A stretch of 64,000 nt of DNA from Peptoniphilus harei (GCF_900454685.1 NZ_UATM01000032.1:1-64000); one strand, 5' to 3'; shown: positions 43,101 through 53,628, counted from the first letter of the stretch. The notes: generated by a model from the letters alone, not told the origin. Translations and numbers: made by a program.

Positions 43101-44579
43101 TTATTTAAAAGACTCTGCCTTTTCCCTTGAAGCATTCCAAAGCTCGTTGGCCTTCTTATTCCAATTCATAGCATATGGTGTAGTCTTTTCTTGTAATTCT
43201 TCAGCACTTTCTGGCTCAATCATGTCAGTGTTTTTTGCACCAGAATCATTAACTATCTTAGTAAGTCTTCCAGGGTTTTCAAGCATTGGGCATGGCTTTA
43301 ATAAGTTTTTATTAAAAGGTTGGTTGTCGTGGAATCCCATAAATAGAGGACTCATTAGACATTCTTTAATAGTTTTTTCTCTGATGTTTGAGTCAGAATA
43401 GTGGATGAAAACGCAAGGCTCCATGTCACCTAAAGAGTTAATGTGGAAGTAGTTTTTACCACCAGCTATACAACCATTGATGAATTCCCCATCATTTTGA
43501 AAATCAATTGTAAAAATATTTTGAGGATATTCAGCTGACCTAATTTCCCTAACCTTGTGGTAGACATATTCTCTTTGGTCTGGGTCAAGAAGAAGACTTG
43601 TGTCTGCTCCCTTTCCAACAGGCATGTAATGGAAGTACCAAGCAAGCCTACATCCATGATCTACAAGCATTTTTATAAATTCGTCGTCTGTCACATACTC
43701 ATAGTTCTTACTTGTGTAACAAATAGAAGCTCCATAAAGAAGTTTGTTTTCCTTCATTAGGTCCATAGCCTTCATAACTTTTTTGAAGACTCCGTCTCCC
43801 CTTCTAAAGTCTGTTGATTCTTCTGTACCTTCAATACTTAGGGCAAAGGAAATATTTCCAGCTTCCTTAACTTCTTTACAAAATTCTTCATCAATCAAAG
43901 TTCCATTTGTAAAAACGTGGAAGGCAGAATCATTAAATTCTTTTGCAAGCTTAATTACATCATCTTTTCTCACGAGTGGTTCTCCACCAGTTAAGATAAA
44001 GAAATAAGTTCCCAGTTCATTTCCTTGTCTTACAATGCTTGCCATTTCTTCATAAGTTAAATTGTTTTTGTGACCATATTCAGCAGCCCAGCAGCCAGTA
44101 CATTTTAAGTTGCAAGCAGAAGTTGGGTCAAATAAAATTGTCCAAGGTATGTTGCAATTATATTCTTTTTGAAGTTTGTTCCTCAAAGAATTTCCCTTGT
44201 ATGCAGCATTGTAACCTACGTTTTTTACAGAGGTCTTTACAATGTTTTCGTCAATTCCATTTACAATGTCACTACCAAAGGAAACCCACTTTGAATTTTC
44301 ATCTTTTAATTCATTTCTTACTCTTTCAAGCCCAGCTTTTGCAGAGTTTTCATCTTTTGATGATGGCATCATAAATTGGTCAAAGACATTTACAACTTCT
44401 AGCATCCCCTTTTGAGGATCCTTCTTTACCCTCTTGTAGGCAAGATTAAGAGCAGATGTAAATATTTTTTCATCCCTTTTGTCCTTTAAATTTTCTCTAA
44501 AAGATTTCTTATCACTTTTATTTTCTTCAGGTGGAGTCAATAAGCTTTCATTAGTATTTTCTTTATAATTAACTTTCAT
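43101..44579 (-). CDS. Radical SAM protein with SPASM-like C-terminus
   Basis: A 492-residue protein. The radical SAM cluster motif is CNLKCTGCW (near residue 155), followed by FFILTGGEPL and FTNGTLID. The C-terminal part has cysteines in INGCIAGGKNYFHIN, MEPCVF and KPCPML, fitting an auxiliary iron-sulphur (SPASM) domain. A 145-residue N-terminal extension (KDPQKGMLEVVNVFDQFMM) is helical. The reaction is unknown; relatives include peptide-modifying enzymes, but no precursor peptide is nearby. An inverted repeat at 44616-44628 before the gene could be an operator. Confidence 0.88.
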   Translation of the reverse strand: MKVNYKENTNESLLTPPEENKSDKKSFRENLKDKRDEKIFTSALNLAYKRVKKDPQKGMLEVVNVFDQFMMPSSKDENSAKAGLERVRNELKDENSKWVSFGSDIVNGIDENIVKTSVKNVGYNAAYKGNSLRNKLQKEYNCNIPWTILFDPTSACNLKCTGCWAAEYGHKNNLTYEEMASIVRQGNELGTYFFILTGGEPLVRKDDVIKLAKEFNDSAFHVFTNGTLIDEEFCKEVKEAGNISFALSIEGTEESTDFRRGDGVFKKVMKAMDLMKENKLLYGASICYTSKNYEYVTDDEFIKMLVDHGCRLAWYFHYMPVGKGADTSLLLDPDQREYVYHKVREIRSAEYPQNIFTIDFQNDGEFINGCIAGGKNYFHINSLGDMEPCVFIHYSDSNIREKTIKECLMSPLFMGFHDNQPFNKNLLKPCPMLENPGRLTKIVNDSGAKNTDMIEPESAEELQEKTTPYAMNWNKKANELWNASREKAESFK

Positions 44580-44615
44580 AATTAACCTCCTAGATGTTTT
44601 TAAGTAAAATATTTC

Positions 44616-44628
44616 TGAACAACGTTCA
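44616..44628. promoter_or_regulatory. Operator-like inverted repeat before the radical SAM gene
   Basis: TGAAC and GTTCA arms around AAC, 37 nt upstream of the start codon; shape resembles TetR-family operators. No TetR gene is nearby. Confidence 0.35.
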
Positions 44629-44730
44629 ATTTATTTATATTTTACTACAAAAGGAGATAAATTTAAAGGTATTTATATTAAGTTATTAGAATTAATTCAA
44701 TCTTCTTTAGATTTTTTATGTTTTAATTTA

Positions 44731-44817
44731 AAGAAAGTAATTTTTCTAATATTTAATTAAAAATAGATAAGGCATCATTGCCTCTTTTTAATGGAATTAA
44801 TATTAAATTACTTTCTT
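44731..44817. repeat. Long imperfect inverted repeat (87 nt)
   Basis: Perfect outer arms AAGAAAGTAATTT and AAATTACTTTCTT, partly pairing inner arms, and a central GGCA/TGCC hairpin followed by CTCTTTTT. Could be a nested terminator or a miniature element. Confidence 0.55.
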
Positions 44818-45075
44818 CTTGAATTTTAGATTAAAATAAATATCCATATTAAAATTTCTAAGAAGATAAATTTGTTTTTAAATTTATTACAAAAAATCCC
44901 TAACAAAATAGCTAGGAAAATATTATTAAAATAATTTCAAAAATAATCGATAAATCTAATAAAGTTTTTTTGCTAATAATTTTTCCATGCAATCAACCCC
45001 ACTTATATTTAAAGAAAATATATTATTAAATTAAGAAAGTGATTTAAGGAACTTACATAAAAGTTTTCATAAAAA

Positions 45076-45097
45076 AAGAAGGCCTAAGCCTTCTTTA
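45076..45097 (-). terminator. Terminator of the thl-crt-hbd operon
   Basis: Arms AAAGAAGGC and GCCTTCTTT with a four-base loop and T-run on the minus strand. Confidence 0.85.
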
Positions 45098-45109
45098 AAA
45101 TTTAAATTA

Positions 45110-45946
45110 TTAATATTTGTAAAATCCTTCGCCAGTTTTTCTTCCAAGTAGACCTGCCCTAACCATTTTCTTAAGAAGTGTGTGTGGTCTGTACTTTGGA
45201 TCGCCGAATTCTGTGTAGAGAACTTCCATGATTGCAAGAACAACGTCAAGTCCTACAAGGTCTCCTAGTGCAAGAGGTCCCATTGGGTGATTTGCACCAA
45301 GTTTCATTGCTGTATCAATGTCTTCAACAGATGCAATGCCTTCTGCGTAAATACCAATTGCTTCGTTGATCATTGGAATTAAAATTCTATTTACAACGAA
45401 ACCAGGAGCTTCGTCAACTTCCACTGGAGTCTTGCCAATTTCTTTAGAAAGTTCAATAATCATGTCCTTAACTTTAGGATCAGTTTTCTTTCCAGAGATT
45501 ACTTCAACAAGTTTCATAGCTGGAACTGGGTTGAAGAAGTGCATACCAATTACTTTTTCAGGTCTTTGTGTAGCTGCACCAATGTCAGTTATTGAAAGAG
45601 ATGAAGTGTTTGATGCTAGAACAGTTTTTTCATCGCATTTTTCACATAATTCTGTAAAGATAGCTTTTTTGATTTTTGGATTTTCTGTAGCTGCTTCAAT
45701 AATAAGGTCACAGTCAACTACATCTTCAATATCACTTGAATATTTAAGATTTGCTAGGGCCTTATCCATTTCTTCTTTAGTCATTCTTTCTTTAGAAACA
45801 TTTTTTTCATAACCCTTAGTTATTTTATTTTTAGCATTTTCTAGTGCTTCTGGTGCAATGTCTCTAACTATTACTTCGTGATGAGTTGCAAGTACTTGAG
45901 CAATACCTGCTCCCATAGTACCTGATCCAATTACTGCTATTTTCAT
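45110..45946 (-). CDS. hbd: 3-hydroxybutyryl-CoA dehydrogenase
   Basis: A 278-residue enzyme with NAD-binding [14 protein letters not shown], the catalytic His in [18 protein letters not shown], and the C-terminal dimer domain ([16 protein letters not shown]). It reduces acetoacetyl-CoA to 3-hydroxybutyryl-CoA. Last gene of a thl-crt-hbd unit; bcd/etf genes are not in the window. Confidence 0.96.
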   Translation of the reverse strand: MKIAVIGSGTMGAGIAQVLATHHEVIVRDIAPEALENAKNKITKGYEKNVSKERMTKEEMDKALANLKYSSDIEDVVDCDLIIEAATENPKIKKAIFTELCEKCDEKTVLASNTSSLSITDIGAATQRPEKVIGMHFFNPVPAMKLVEVISGKKTDPKVKDMIIELSKEIGKTPVEVDEAPGFVVNRILIPMINEAIGIYAEGIASVEDIDTAMKLGANHPMGPLALGDLVGLDVVLAIMEVLYTEFGDPKYRPHTLLKKMVRAGLLGRKTGEGFYKY

Positions 45947-45961
45947 TGTTATCTCCCTCTT

Positions 45962-46738
45962 TTATTCCCCTGTAAATTCTGATTTTCTCTTGTTTAAAAA
46001 TGCATCCATGCCTTCTTTTTGGTCATTAGTTGCAAAACATAGGCCAAAGTGAGTTTTTTCAATTTGCATAGCTGTATCAATGTCTGTTTGTGATCCATTG
46101 ATAATTGATTGCTTAGCGTATTCAACAGCCTTAGGAGCGTGAGATGCAATTTTATTTGCCATTTCAAGAGCCTTATCTAAAAGTTCTTCTGGTTCGTAAA
46201 CATGGTTTACAAGTCCAATTTGGTAAGCCTTGTCAGCACCAATCATTTCTGTTGTGTAGATAAGTTCTTTTGCATATCCTGGTCCAATTACCCTTGAAAG
46301 TCTTTGAGTTCCACCAAAGCCTGGTGTGATTCCAAGACCAACTTCTGGTTGACCAAATTTTGCCTTAGTTGATGCAAGTCTAATATCACAAGCGATAGAG
46401 ATTTCGCATCCACCACCAAGGGCAAAGCCATTTACTGCTGCAATAACTGGAACTCTACATTTTTCTATTTCCATAAATGTATCCATACCAAGTTTTGCAA
46501 AGTCATAAGCTTCACTTGCAGTAAAGTTTGCCATTTCTGCAATATCGGCACCAGCAACAAAGGATTTACCTGCTCCTGTTATGATTATACATCTTATATC
46601 TTCGTCAACATTTGAGAAGAAGTGGTGAAGTTCTTTTAACATAGCAGAGTTAAGAGCGTTTAGGCTCTTTTCTCTACTAAGTGTTATAATAACAACTCCA
46701 TTCTCTTTTTCTTCTACTATTAAATATTTATAGTCCAT
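45962..46738 (-). CDS. crt: Crotonase / enoyl-CoA hydratase
   Basis: A 258-residue protein from ATG 46738. The oxyanion-hole motif is GAGKSFVAGADIAEM and the catalytic Glu pair lies in GFALGGGCEISIACDI and GQPEVGLGITPGFGG. It dehydrates 3-hydroxybutyryl-CoA. The coding start lies 6 nt inside the thl stop region, implying coupling. Confidence 0.94.
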   Translation of the reverse strand: MDYKYLIVEEKENGVVIITLSREKSLNALNSAMLKELHHFFSNVDEDIRCIIITGAGKSFVAGADIAEMANFTASEAYDFAKLGMDTFMEIEKCRVPVIAAVNGFALGGGCEISIACDIRLASTKAKFGQPEVGLGITPGFGGTQRLSRVIGPGYAKELIYTTEMIGADKAYQIGLVNHVYEPEELLDKALEMANKIASHAPKAVEYAKQSIINGSQTDIDTAMQIEKTHFGLCFATNDQKEGMDAFLNKRKSEFTGE

Positions 46739-46743
46739 TTGGA

Positions 46744-47931
46744 TTAGTCCCTTCCTACGATAAGAGCTGTTCCCATTCCTCCACCGATACAAAGTGTAGC
46801 AAGTCCTTTCTTAGAATCTCTCTTCTTCATTTCGAATAATAGAGTTATTAAGATTCTAGCACCACTTGCTCCAATTGGGTGACCTATAGCAATAGCTCCA
46901 CCGTTTACGTTAACTTTATCTACGTCAAAGCCCATTTCTTTGTTAACTGCACATGCTTGAGCTGCGAAAGCTTCGTTAGCTTCAATTAGGTCAAGATCTT
47001 CTGCCTTAAGTCCTGCAATTTCAAGTGCCTTAGTTGATGAAGGGATTGGTCCAGTACCCATGATCTTAGGATCGACACCTGCTGTTGCATAAGAAACAAT
47101 GTATGCAAGAGGTTCTACTCCAAGTTCTTTTGCCTTTGATTCTTTCATTAGTACAAGCATAGCTGCACCATCGTTAATTCCAGATGCGTTACCTGCTGTA
47201 ACTGTACCACCATCTTTTTTGAAAGCTGGTTTAAGTTTTGCAAGTCCTTCTGCAGTTACTCCTTCTCTAATGTGTTCATCAGTGTCAACTACAGTTACAT
47301 TGCCTTTTCTATCTTTAACTTCTACAGGAACGATTTCGTCTTTAAATCTTCCTTCTTTTCTTGCTTTTTCTGCATTGTTTTGAGATCTTGCAGCAAGTTC
47401 ATCTTGCATTTCTCTAGTAATGCCGTATTTTTCAGCTACGTTTTCAGCTGTAATACCCATGTGGTAGTCGTTGAATGCGTCCCAAAGACCATCTTTAATC
47501 ATTGTGTCAACAACTTTTTTGTCGCCCATTCTTGCTCCCCATCTTTCATTCATAAGGGCATATGGTGCCATTGACATTGATTCAGTACCACCTGCTAGTA
47601 CGATTTCAGCATCTCCAGCTTTAATAACTTGAGCTGCTAAACTTACTGCACGAAGTCCTGATCCACAAACGATGTTAAGTGTAACTGCTGGAGTCTTGAT
47701 ATCAATTCCTGCTCCAAGAACAACTTGTCTTGCAACGTTTTGTCCTTGTGCTGCTTGAAGTACGTTACCAATGTAAGCTTCGTCTACCATATCAGGTTTA
47801 ACATTCGCTCTCTTAAGTGCTTCTTTTGCAGCAATTGAACCAAGTTCTACTGCAGAAGTGTTTTTGAATTGACCTCCAAAACTACCTACAGCTGTTCTTG
47901 CAGCTGATGCTATAACAATTCTATCTTCCAT
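46744..47931 (-). CDS. thl: Acetyl-CoA acetyltransferase (thiolase)
   Basis: A 395-residue thiolase from ATG 47931 (AAGGAGG upstream). The acylated Cys is in [11 protein letters not shown], the His in [11 protein letters not shown] and the second Cys in [12 protein letters not shown]. It condenses two acetyl-CoA, the entry to butyryl-CoA formation. A hairpin GTGGC/GCCAC precedes the ribosome site. First gene of the operon. Confidence 0.96.
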   Translation of the reverse strand: MEDRIVIASAARTAVGSFGGQFKNTSAVELGSIAAKEALKRANVKPDMVDEAYIGNVLQAAQGQNVARQVVLGAGIDIKTPAVTLNIVCGSGLRAVSLAAQVIKAGDAEIVLAGGTESMSMAPYALMNERWGARMGDKKVVDTMIKDGLWDAFNDYHMGITAENVAEKYGITREMQDELAARSQNNAEKARKEGRFKDEIVPVEVKDRKGNVTVVDTDEHIREGVTAEGLAKLKPAFKKDGGTVTAGNASGINDGAAMLVLMKESKAKELGVEPLAYIVSYATAGVDPKIMGTGPIPSSTKALEIAGLKAEDLDLIEANEAFAAQACAVNKEMGFDVDKVNVNGGAIAIGHPIGASGARILITLLFEMKKRDSKKGLATLCIGGGMGTALIVGRD

Positions 47932-48099
47932 GTTTTCCTCCTTATTACTACCATGTGGCATAAGCCACTGAAATAAATAATTTCTCCCTTTGATTTGTAC
48001 AAGTTGTGCGAGTGAAAATATTATTTCTCTCTTATTTCAACTTTTGCTGAAAATTATCCTAACTTAAATCTTATGCTAAGTAGATTTAATATACTAAAA

Positions 48100-49203
48100 T
48101 CAAATCATTTCTTCTAGTACATCAACAATTTTTTCTGCAGCGTGTCCGTCACCATAAGGATTTACGGCCTTTGCCATTTCATCGTATAGGTCCTTATCGT
48201 CTAGTAAAGAAACTATAGACTCGTAAACATCTTGTTCCTTTGTACCAACAAGCTTAGCTGTCTTAGCCTCTACTCCCTCCATTCTTTCTGTCTCATTTCT
48301 AAGAACTAGAACAGGTTTCCCTAGAGCAGGTGCTTCTTCTTGAACTCCTCCTGAATCAGTAACGACAAATTTTACCCTTGCCATTAGGTTTGAAAAAGGA
48401 AGGTAAGAAAGTGGTTCTATTAAGTGAACCCTATCTAAGTCAGCAAAATACTTTTCAGCAGCATCTCTTACTATAGGATTTAAATGTCTTGGGAATACAA
48501 TTTCAAGATTTTCTCTCTCTAAGACCACACGTCTTATTGCCTTGAAAATATCTTCCATTGGCTTACCCCAATTTTCTCTCCTATGTGCAGTAAGTAACAC
48601 TACATCTTTATTATAATCCAAATCGTTCAAAATTTCATCGTCAAATACAAAATCTTCTCTAACAGAATACTTTAGAGCATCAATGACAGTGTTTCCAGTT
48701 ATGAAAATATTTTTTTCATCATAACCTTCTTCTATTAAATTTTGCCTGTTGGATTCAGTTGGTGCAAAATGATAATTGGATATTACTCCAGTTAGTTTTC
48801 TATTGGCCTCTTCTGGATAAGGTGAGTATAAGTTACCTGACCTTAAACCTGCTTCAACGTGGCCAATTTTTATTTTTTTATAAAAAGCTGCTAGGGCTGC
48901 AGCAAAAACTGTAGTAGTATCTCCTTGGACAAGCAAGATGTCTGGTTTTAATTCATCTAAGATGTTTTCAAGTCCTTCAAGAGTTTTTGTAGTTACATCT
49001 GTTAGGGATTGTCCCTTTTTAAAAATATTTAAATCATAATCCGGTTCTATATCAAAAATTTCTAGCACTTGGTCCAGCATTTCTCTGTGCTGACCTGTGA
49101 CACAAGTATAGCACTCAAACTTATCTCTCTTTTGAATTTCCCTTATTATTGGTGCCATCTTTATACCTTCAGGTCTTGTACCAAATACAAATAATACCTT
49201 CAA
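48100..49203 (-). CDS. wecB: UDP-N-acetylglucosamine 2-epimerase
   Basis: A 367-residue non-hydrolysing epimerase: start FVFGTRPEGIKMAPII, active-site VEAGLRSGN, and VTDSGGVQEEAPALGKPVL. It makes UDP-ManNAc for wall teichoic acid or capsule linkage units. It lies 1 nt after the glycosyltransferase gene that uses UDP-GlcNAc. Confidence 0.95.
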   Translation of the reverse strand: MKVLFVFGTRPEGIKMAPIIREIQKRDKFECYTCVTGQHREMLDQVLEIFDIEPDYDLNIFKKGQSLTDVTTKTLEGLENILDELKPDILLVQGDTTTVFAAALAAFYKKIKIGHVEAGLRSGNLYSPYPEEANRKLTGVISNYHFAPTESNRQNLIEEGYDEKNIFITGNTVIDALKYSVREDFVFDDEILNDLDYNKDVVLLTAHRRENWGKPMEDIFKAIRRVVLERENLEIVFPRHLNPIVRDAAEKYFADLDRVHLIEPLSYLPFSNLMARVKFVVTDSGGVQEEAPALGKPVLVLRNETERMEGVEAKTAKLVGTKEQDVYESIVSLLDDKDLYDEMAKAVNPYGDGHAAEKIVDVLEEMI

Positions 49204-49204
49204 T

Positions 49205-50233
49205 TTATTCCTCCTTGTTTTTTAACATACCTGCTGCCACTCCCGTTGCAATTATTATAAGTAGAACTCCTAATGAAATCACGAGGGCTATGGATGAATG
49301 GAATCTTGAAATTAAATTTGCAAGAACTCCAAATATTGCAGATATAGAATAAAGAATTACAACAGTCTGTCTTTGATTTAGTCCCATCTTTAGTAGTCTG
49401 TGGTGGAGGTGACCCTTGTCGGCTTCCACCATGGACTTGCCTGATAGTTTCCTCCTTACCATGGCAAAGGCTGTATCAAACACTGGAACTCCTAAGATTA
49501 AAACTGGCACAAATATCATTAGTATTGCCGCCTGTTTTAAAAATCCTGAAATGCTTATATAGGAAAGCATAAATCCTAGATATAGAGCCCCAGTATCTCC
49601 CATAAAAATCTTTGCTGGGTTAAAGTTAAAGGGCAAAAATCCTAGACACGCTCCTGCTACAAGAGCGCAGACTATACTCACCTCGTACCTTCCCATCCTA
49701 TAAGTTATAAAGAACATGGATATGGCACATATCATTGAGACACCTGATGCCAGTCCATCTAATCCATCAATTAGATTTATTGTGTTAGTTATTCCACAAA
49801 CCCAAAATATTGTCACGGGTATGGACAAGATATTCAAAATAAGTAGGGCATCATGTGAATCAAAAGGGTTTGTGACAAATTCAATCTTCATGCCTCCAAG
49901 TACCAATAGGACTCCAGCTAAAATTTGAAAAAGAAATTTTAACTTGGGGCTTAGATTCTCTTTGTCGTCATAAAGTCCTGATAAGGCTATGACAAGAGAA
50001 GCTAGAATAGTCATTATCAAACCTTTATTTATTGGCAGGTAATAAAGAATGAGAATTGTAACAGATATTACCATGGCAATGCCTCCACCTACTGGTATAG
50101 GTCTTTTGTGGACACGTCTCTCATCCTTTGGTACATCTAAAAAACCCTTCTTTTTAGCAAGCTTTATAGTAAAGGGCATTTGAATAAATGTCAGTGCAAA
50201 AGCTGCTAAAAAAGGAATTATATATTTATACAT
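49205..50233 (-). CDS. UDP-GlcNAc:undecaprenyl-phosphate GlcNAc-1-P transferase (TagO/WecA type)
   Basis: A 342-residue membrane enzyme of the MraY/WecA family with about ten spans. Key motifs are GLYDDKENLSPKLK, NTINLIDGLDGLASG, FMGDTGALYLGF and the cytoplasmic HLHHRLLKMG. It starts the lipid-linked wall-polymer pathway. Paired with WecB downstream, it points to teichoic acid linkage-unit or surface polysaccharide synthesis. Confidence 0.93.
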   Translation of the reverse strand: MYKYIIPFLAAFALTFIQMPFTIKLAKKKGFLDVPKDERRVHKRPIPVGGGIAMVISVTILILYYLPINKGLIMTILASLVIALSGLYDDKENLSPKLKFLFQILAGVLLVLGGMKIEFVTNPFDSHDALLILNILSIPVTIFWVCGITNTINLIDGLDGLASGVSMICAISMFFITYRMGRYEVSIVCALVAGACLGFLPFNFNPAKIFMGDTGALYLGFMLSYISISGFLKQAAILMIFVPVLILGVPVFDTAFAMVRRKLSGKSMVEADKGHLHHRLLKMGLNQRQTVVILYSISAIFGVLANLISRFHSSIALVISLGVLLIIIATGVAAGMLKNKEE

Positions 50234-50242
50234 ATTTACCTC

Positions 50243-50869
50243 TTATTTAGTTCCAAATAATCTGTCTCCTGCATCTCCTAGGCCAGGTACAATATATTTA
50301 TCTTCGTTTAATTTTTCGTCAAGAGCTGCAAGATAGATTTCCACGTCAGGATGGGCTTCTTGAACTGCCTTTAATCCTTCAGGTGCTGCCAAGAGATTTA
50401 TTGCCTTAATGTTTTTTGCACCATTTCTTTTTAGTTCATCAATTGCTTCTATTAGGGATCCACCAGTTGCAAGCATTGGGTCTACAACAAGCATAAGTCT
50501 TGATGAAACATCTTTAGGAAGTTTTGAATAGTAGGTAACTGGCTTGTGAGTTTCTGGATCACGATACATTCCAATGTGACCAACTCTCGCTGCAGGAATA
50601 ATTGTAAGTAGTCCTTCTACCATGCCAAGACCTGCTCTTAGGATTGGAACTATCCCAACCTTCTTACCAGAAATAACTTTTCCTGTAGTCTTGCAAATAG
50701 GAGTTTCTATTTCAATTTCTTCAGTTTCTAAGTCCCTAGTAACTTCATAACCCATAAGTGTTGCTATTTCATTGGCAACTTGTCTAAACTCCATGGAGCT
50801 AGTTTCTTTTTTTCTTAGGATTGTCATCTTGTGATCAATTAGTGGGTGTTTTATTAAAGTGTATCCCAT
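50243..50869 (-). CDS. upp: Uracil phosphoribosyltransferase
   Basis: A 208-residue salvage enzyme with the PRPP-binding loop [32 protein letters not shown] and the C-terminal [13 protein letters not shown]. Converts uracil to UMP. One nt separates it from rpiB. The rpiB-upp-wecB neighbourhood resembles the conserved Bacillus ywl-upp-mnaA region. Confidence 0.97.
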   Translation of the reverse strand: MGYTLIKHPLIDHKMTILRKKETSSMEFRQVANEIATLMGYEVTRDLETEEIEIETPICKTTGKVISGKKVGIVPILRAGLGMVEGLLTIIPAARVGHIGMYRDPETHKPVTYYSKLPKDVSSRLMLVVDPMLATGGSLIEAIDELKRNGAKNIKAINLLAAPEGLKAVQEAHPDVEIYLAALDEKLNEDKYIVPGLGDAGDRLFGTK

Positions 50870-50870
50870 T

Positions 50871-51302
50871 TTAGTCCTCCTCGATTTTATTTACTCTATT
50901 TATGTGTCTGCCACCTTCAAATTCTTCATCTAAGAAGGCATCTACTATTTCTATTGCCATATCATGGCCTATAAGTCTTGCTCCCATTGCCAAAACATTA
51001 GCATCATTGTGGCGTCTTGCAAGCCTTGCTGAGTAAGGTTCAGAGCAAAGTGCTGCCCTGATTCCCTTGACCTTATTTGCTGAGATTGAAATTCCAATTC
51101 CAGATCCACAAATTACTATTCCAAAGTCTAGACCTTCGTCTATGACAGCATGACCAACAGCGTGACCATAGTCAGGGTAGTCAACTCTAGAGTCATCAAA
51201 AGGTCCTAAGTCTTTTACTTCAATTTGTTTTTCTTCAAGATATTTGATTAGGTCTTTTTTTAAATAAAAACCTGCGTGGTCTGAACCAATTCCTATTTTC
51301 AT
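50871..51302 (-). CDS. rpiB: Ribose-5-phosphate isomerase B
   Basis: A 143-residue enzyme from ATG 51302 (AGGAGGAAAT upstream). Motifs are [13 protein letters not shown], the catalytic Cys in [15 protein letters not shown] and [15 protein letters not shown]. It interconverts ribose and ribulose 5-phosphates. Embedded between tsaC and upp. Confidence 0.96.
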   Translation of the reverse strand: MKIGIGSDHAGFYLKKDLIKYLEEKQIEVKDLGPFDDSRVDYPDYGHAVGHAVIDEGLDFGIVICGSGIGISISANKVKGIRAALCSEPYSARLARRHNDANVLAMGARLIGHDMAIEIVDAFLDEEFEGGRHINRVNKIEED

Positions 51303-51310
51303 ATTTCCTC

Positions 51311-52366
51311 CTAAATCCTCATGACTACCTTGCCACCGCAAGCCTTCAAGAGTCTATTCATTATGCTAAGTCCCATTCCCCTAAGTTCAAAGCCTTCTGC
51401 AAAGATTAGGTCTACATCTTCTTCGTCACACCTTCTCAGTGCATCAAAAAGATTTGTAGCCACTTCTTCTAAGTGGTCTCTTGATCCAAGGTTTATAAGT
51501 AATTCTACACCTGTGTTTTCATATTCATCATAGGTTTCATCAGTTGCAAGGACTGCAATTTTCTTGTTCTTATTTTCTTCTATGTTTTTCTTTATTTCAT
51601 TTACGACCTTATCAAGCCTTCCACCAAAGCAAGTTGCATCAGCCTTTGGGGCATAGTGCCTGTACTTTTGTCCTGGAGACTTTGGCACTTCGTGAGACTC
51701 TGAATCAATTGTTGCTGAATCAATTGTTATTCTTTCATCAACTTCTTGCAGGTCCTCAAGCGTAATCTTGCCTGGTCTTAAAATCATTGGTGGATCAACT
51801 GTCACGTCTAAAACTGTTGATTCGATTCCAACAACAGAGTGGCCACCATCTACTATTATGTCAACTCGACCGTCAAGATCTTCTATTACGTGTTCTACCT
51901 TTGTTGGTGATGGCCTGCCAGATAAGTTTGCTGATGGAGCAGCCACTGGAAAGTCCACTGCCTTTAAGATGTCGTGGGCAATCTTATTGTTTGGCTCTCT
52001 TATAGCAACTGTGTCAAGACCACCTGTTGCTTCATCAGGCACCCTGTCTGACCTCTTAAAAATTAGTGTTAGAGGTCCTGGCCAAAATTTTTTAATACAT
52101 TTTTTTGCCACTTCAGGAACTTCTACAACTAAATCATCTAGTTGTGAGTTGTCTGCTATGTGGAGTATTAGTGGGTTGTCGCTAGGTCTACCCTTGGCTT
52201 CATATATTTTTTTACAAGCCCTCTTGTTAAGTCCATTTCCACCAAGTCCATAAACTGTTTCTGTGGGTAGGACAACGAGGCCTCCATCTCTTAAAGTTTG
52301 GCTTATTTTTTTAAGATAAATCTTATCTTTTCCATTTCCTTTAAATTTTATTATGTCTGTTTTCAC
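51311..52366 (-). CDS. tsaC: Threonylcarbamoyl-AMP synthase (Sua5 type)
   Basis: A 351-residue protein: the YrdC domain (GLVVLPTETVYGLGGNGL, KRPSD-like GRPSDNPL, SANLSGRPSPT) plus the C-terminal Sua5 domain (SPGQKYRHYAPK). It makes threonylcarbamoyl-AMP for tRNA t6A. First gene of the tsaC-rpiB-upp-GT4-wecB run. Confidence 0.94.
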   Translation of the reverse strand: MKTDIIKFKGNGKDKIYLKKISQTLRDGGLVVLPTETVYGLGGNGLNKRACKKIYEAKGRPSDNPLILHIADNSQLDDLVVEVPEVAKKCIKKFWPGPLTLIFKRSDRVPDEATGGLDTVAIREPNNKIAHDILKAVDFPVAAPSANLSGRPSPTKVEHVIEDLDGRVDIIVDGGHSVVGIESTVLDVTVDPPMILRPGKITLEDLQEVDERITIDSATIDSESHEVPKSPGQKYRHYAPKADATCFGGRLDKVVNEIKKNIEENKNKKIAVLATDETYDEYENTGVELLINLGSRDHLEEVATNLFDALRRCDEEDVDLIFAEGFELRGMGLSIMNRLLKACGGKVVMRI

Positions 52367-52370
52367 AAAA

Positions 52371-52416
52371 AAACACCTCTATTCTTAATATTATACCAAG
52401 AAGAGAGGCGTTTTTT
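52371..52416 (-). terminator. Hairpin between M20 gene and tsaC
   Basis: Arms ACGCCTCT and AGAGGTGT(T) flank a loop that itself contains TATAAT on the minus strand; the structure may end the M20 transcript while a promoter inside serves tsaC. Confidence 0.5.
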
Positions 52417-52436
52417 AATACCTTATAGTTATTTAA

Positions 52437-53621
52437 TTACTTGTGAGGGATAATTTTACCAGATTTTACACTTTCTTTAAATTCATCAGTGATTTTTTTA
52501 TAAACTTCATCATTTTGTAAAATTTCTATTCCAACTTCGACAATAGCTGCAATAGTTTTTTTCATTTGATCAAAGGCGTAGTCTGTCATAGTTGCATCCC
52601 TAAATTCAACTGTGTGAGAAGGAGATCCTTCTTCAATAATTTTAAAGTATCCATGAAGGGTTGGGACTTCGTGAGAAATATCTCCAGCATCTGTTGAACC
52701 AGTAAGTAGTTCTATGTCCTTAACCTCTTCATCAAAATAAATTTCCATTTTTTCCTTTAGGACTTCGTTAAAGGCAAGATTTCTAACTGTGTTGTCATTT
52801 CCCTTTTCGTATTCAGAAATTTTAACTTCACAACCTGTTGCAAGGGCAGCACCCTTGGCACAAGCTTCTAGTTTTTCTAAAAGTTCTAATAAATATTTTT
52901 TCTCAGGGCTTCTAGCATAAAATCTTGAATCAGTGTAGTCAGGAATAATGTTGGCAGCCTTGCCCCCGTCTTTTATAATTCCATGAATTCTTGATCCATC
53001 TTTAGTTTGCTGTCTTAGGGCATTGATGGCTGAAAATAAAACTATTTGGGCATCAAGAGCATTTACACCCTCGTGAGGTGTGTCTGCAGCATGGGCAGTC
53101 TTGCCAAAGAATTCAAAGCGTCTTGTGGCAAGAGCAAGAGAATTTGGAGTAACTGCATTAATATCACCTGGGTGCATTTCTATTGCCACGTCAACATCCT
53201 TTAATTCATCTGATCTTGCAAGTTCAATTTTTGTCCCACCAACTTCTTCTGCAGCAGTTCCAAAGACAATGACCCTTCCACCTATTTCATCAATTAACTT
53301 CGATAAGACTATCCCTGCTCCAGTAGCACTTGCACCAAGGATGTTGTGGCCACATCCATGACCAATTCCTGGTAGGGCATCGTATTCTGCTAGATAAGAA
53401 ATTGTCCTGCCTTCTTTTTTGGAATCGTAAACTGCCTTAAAGGAAGTTTCACATCCAAGATAAGGACACTCAACCTCAAAGCCATGTTTTTCTAATAAAT
53501 CAATATGGGCCCTTGAAGACTTGTATTCTTCAAAGCCAATTTCTGGATTGTCATAAATAAATTTTCTTAAAGTATCAAGTTCTCCTGATATTTCTTCAAC
53601 AATTTTTAAAATATTTTCCAT
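52437..53621 (-). CDS. M20-family amidohydrolase
   Basis: A 394-residue metallopeptidase-like enzyme: EYDALPGIGHGCGHNILG supplies metal ligands, GTAAEEVGGTKIE the bridging Glu, and LTGSTDAGDISHEVP another. The dimerisation domain lies near residues 180-290. It resembles AbgB-type amidohydrolases that split N-acyl or aminobenzoyl-glutamate amides. Substrate unknown. 8 nt after the LTA-synthase-like gene. Confidence 0.9.
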   Translation of the reverse strand: MENILKIVEEISGELDTLRKFIYDNPEIGFEEYKSSRAHIDLLEKHGFEVECPYLGCETSFKAVYDSKKEGRTISYLAEYDALPGIGHGCGHNILGASATGAGIVLSKLIDEIGGRVIVFGTAAEEVGGTKIELARSDELKDVDVAIEMHPGDINAVTPNSLALATRRFEFFGKTAHAADTPHEGVNALDAQIVLFSAINALRQQTKDGSRIHGIIKDGGKAANIIPDYTDSRFYARSPEKKYLLELLEKLEACAKGAALATGCEVKISEYEKGNDNTVRNLAFNEVLKEKMEIYFDEEVKDIELLTGSTDAGDISHEVPTLHGYFKIIEEGSPSHTVEFRDATMTDYAFDQMKKTIAAIVEVGIEILQNDEVYKKITDEFKESVKSGKIIPHK

Positions 53622-53628
53622 AAGTCAC

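Larger units (their letters stand above)
44580..45109. other. Intergenic region with a long inverted repeat
   Basis: No gene seen in 530 nt. It contains the operator-like TGAACAACGTTCA (44616-44628), the inverted repeat 44731-44817 and the hbd terminator. Confidence 0.5.

Noticed and set aside
47932..48099. Rex-type operator before thl
   Set aside because: No TTGTTAAN4TTAACAA-like palindrome; only a small GTGGC/GCCAC hairpin.
51544..52253. Plus-strand ORFs of 70-160 codons opposite tsaC
   Set aside because: Shadows of the conserved Sua5-type gene; no start signals.
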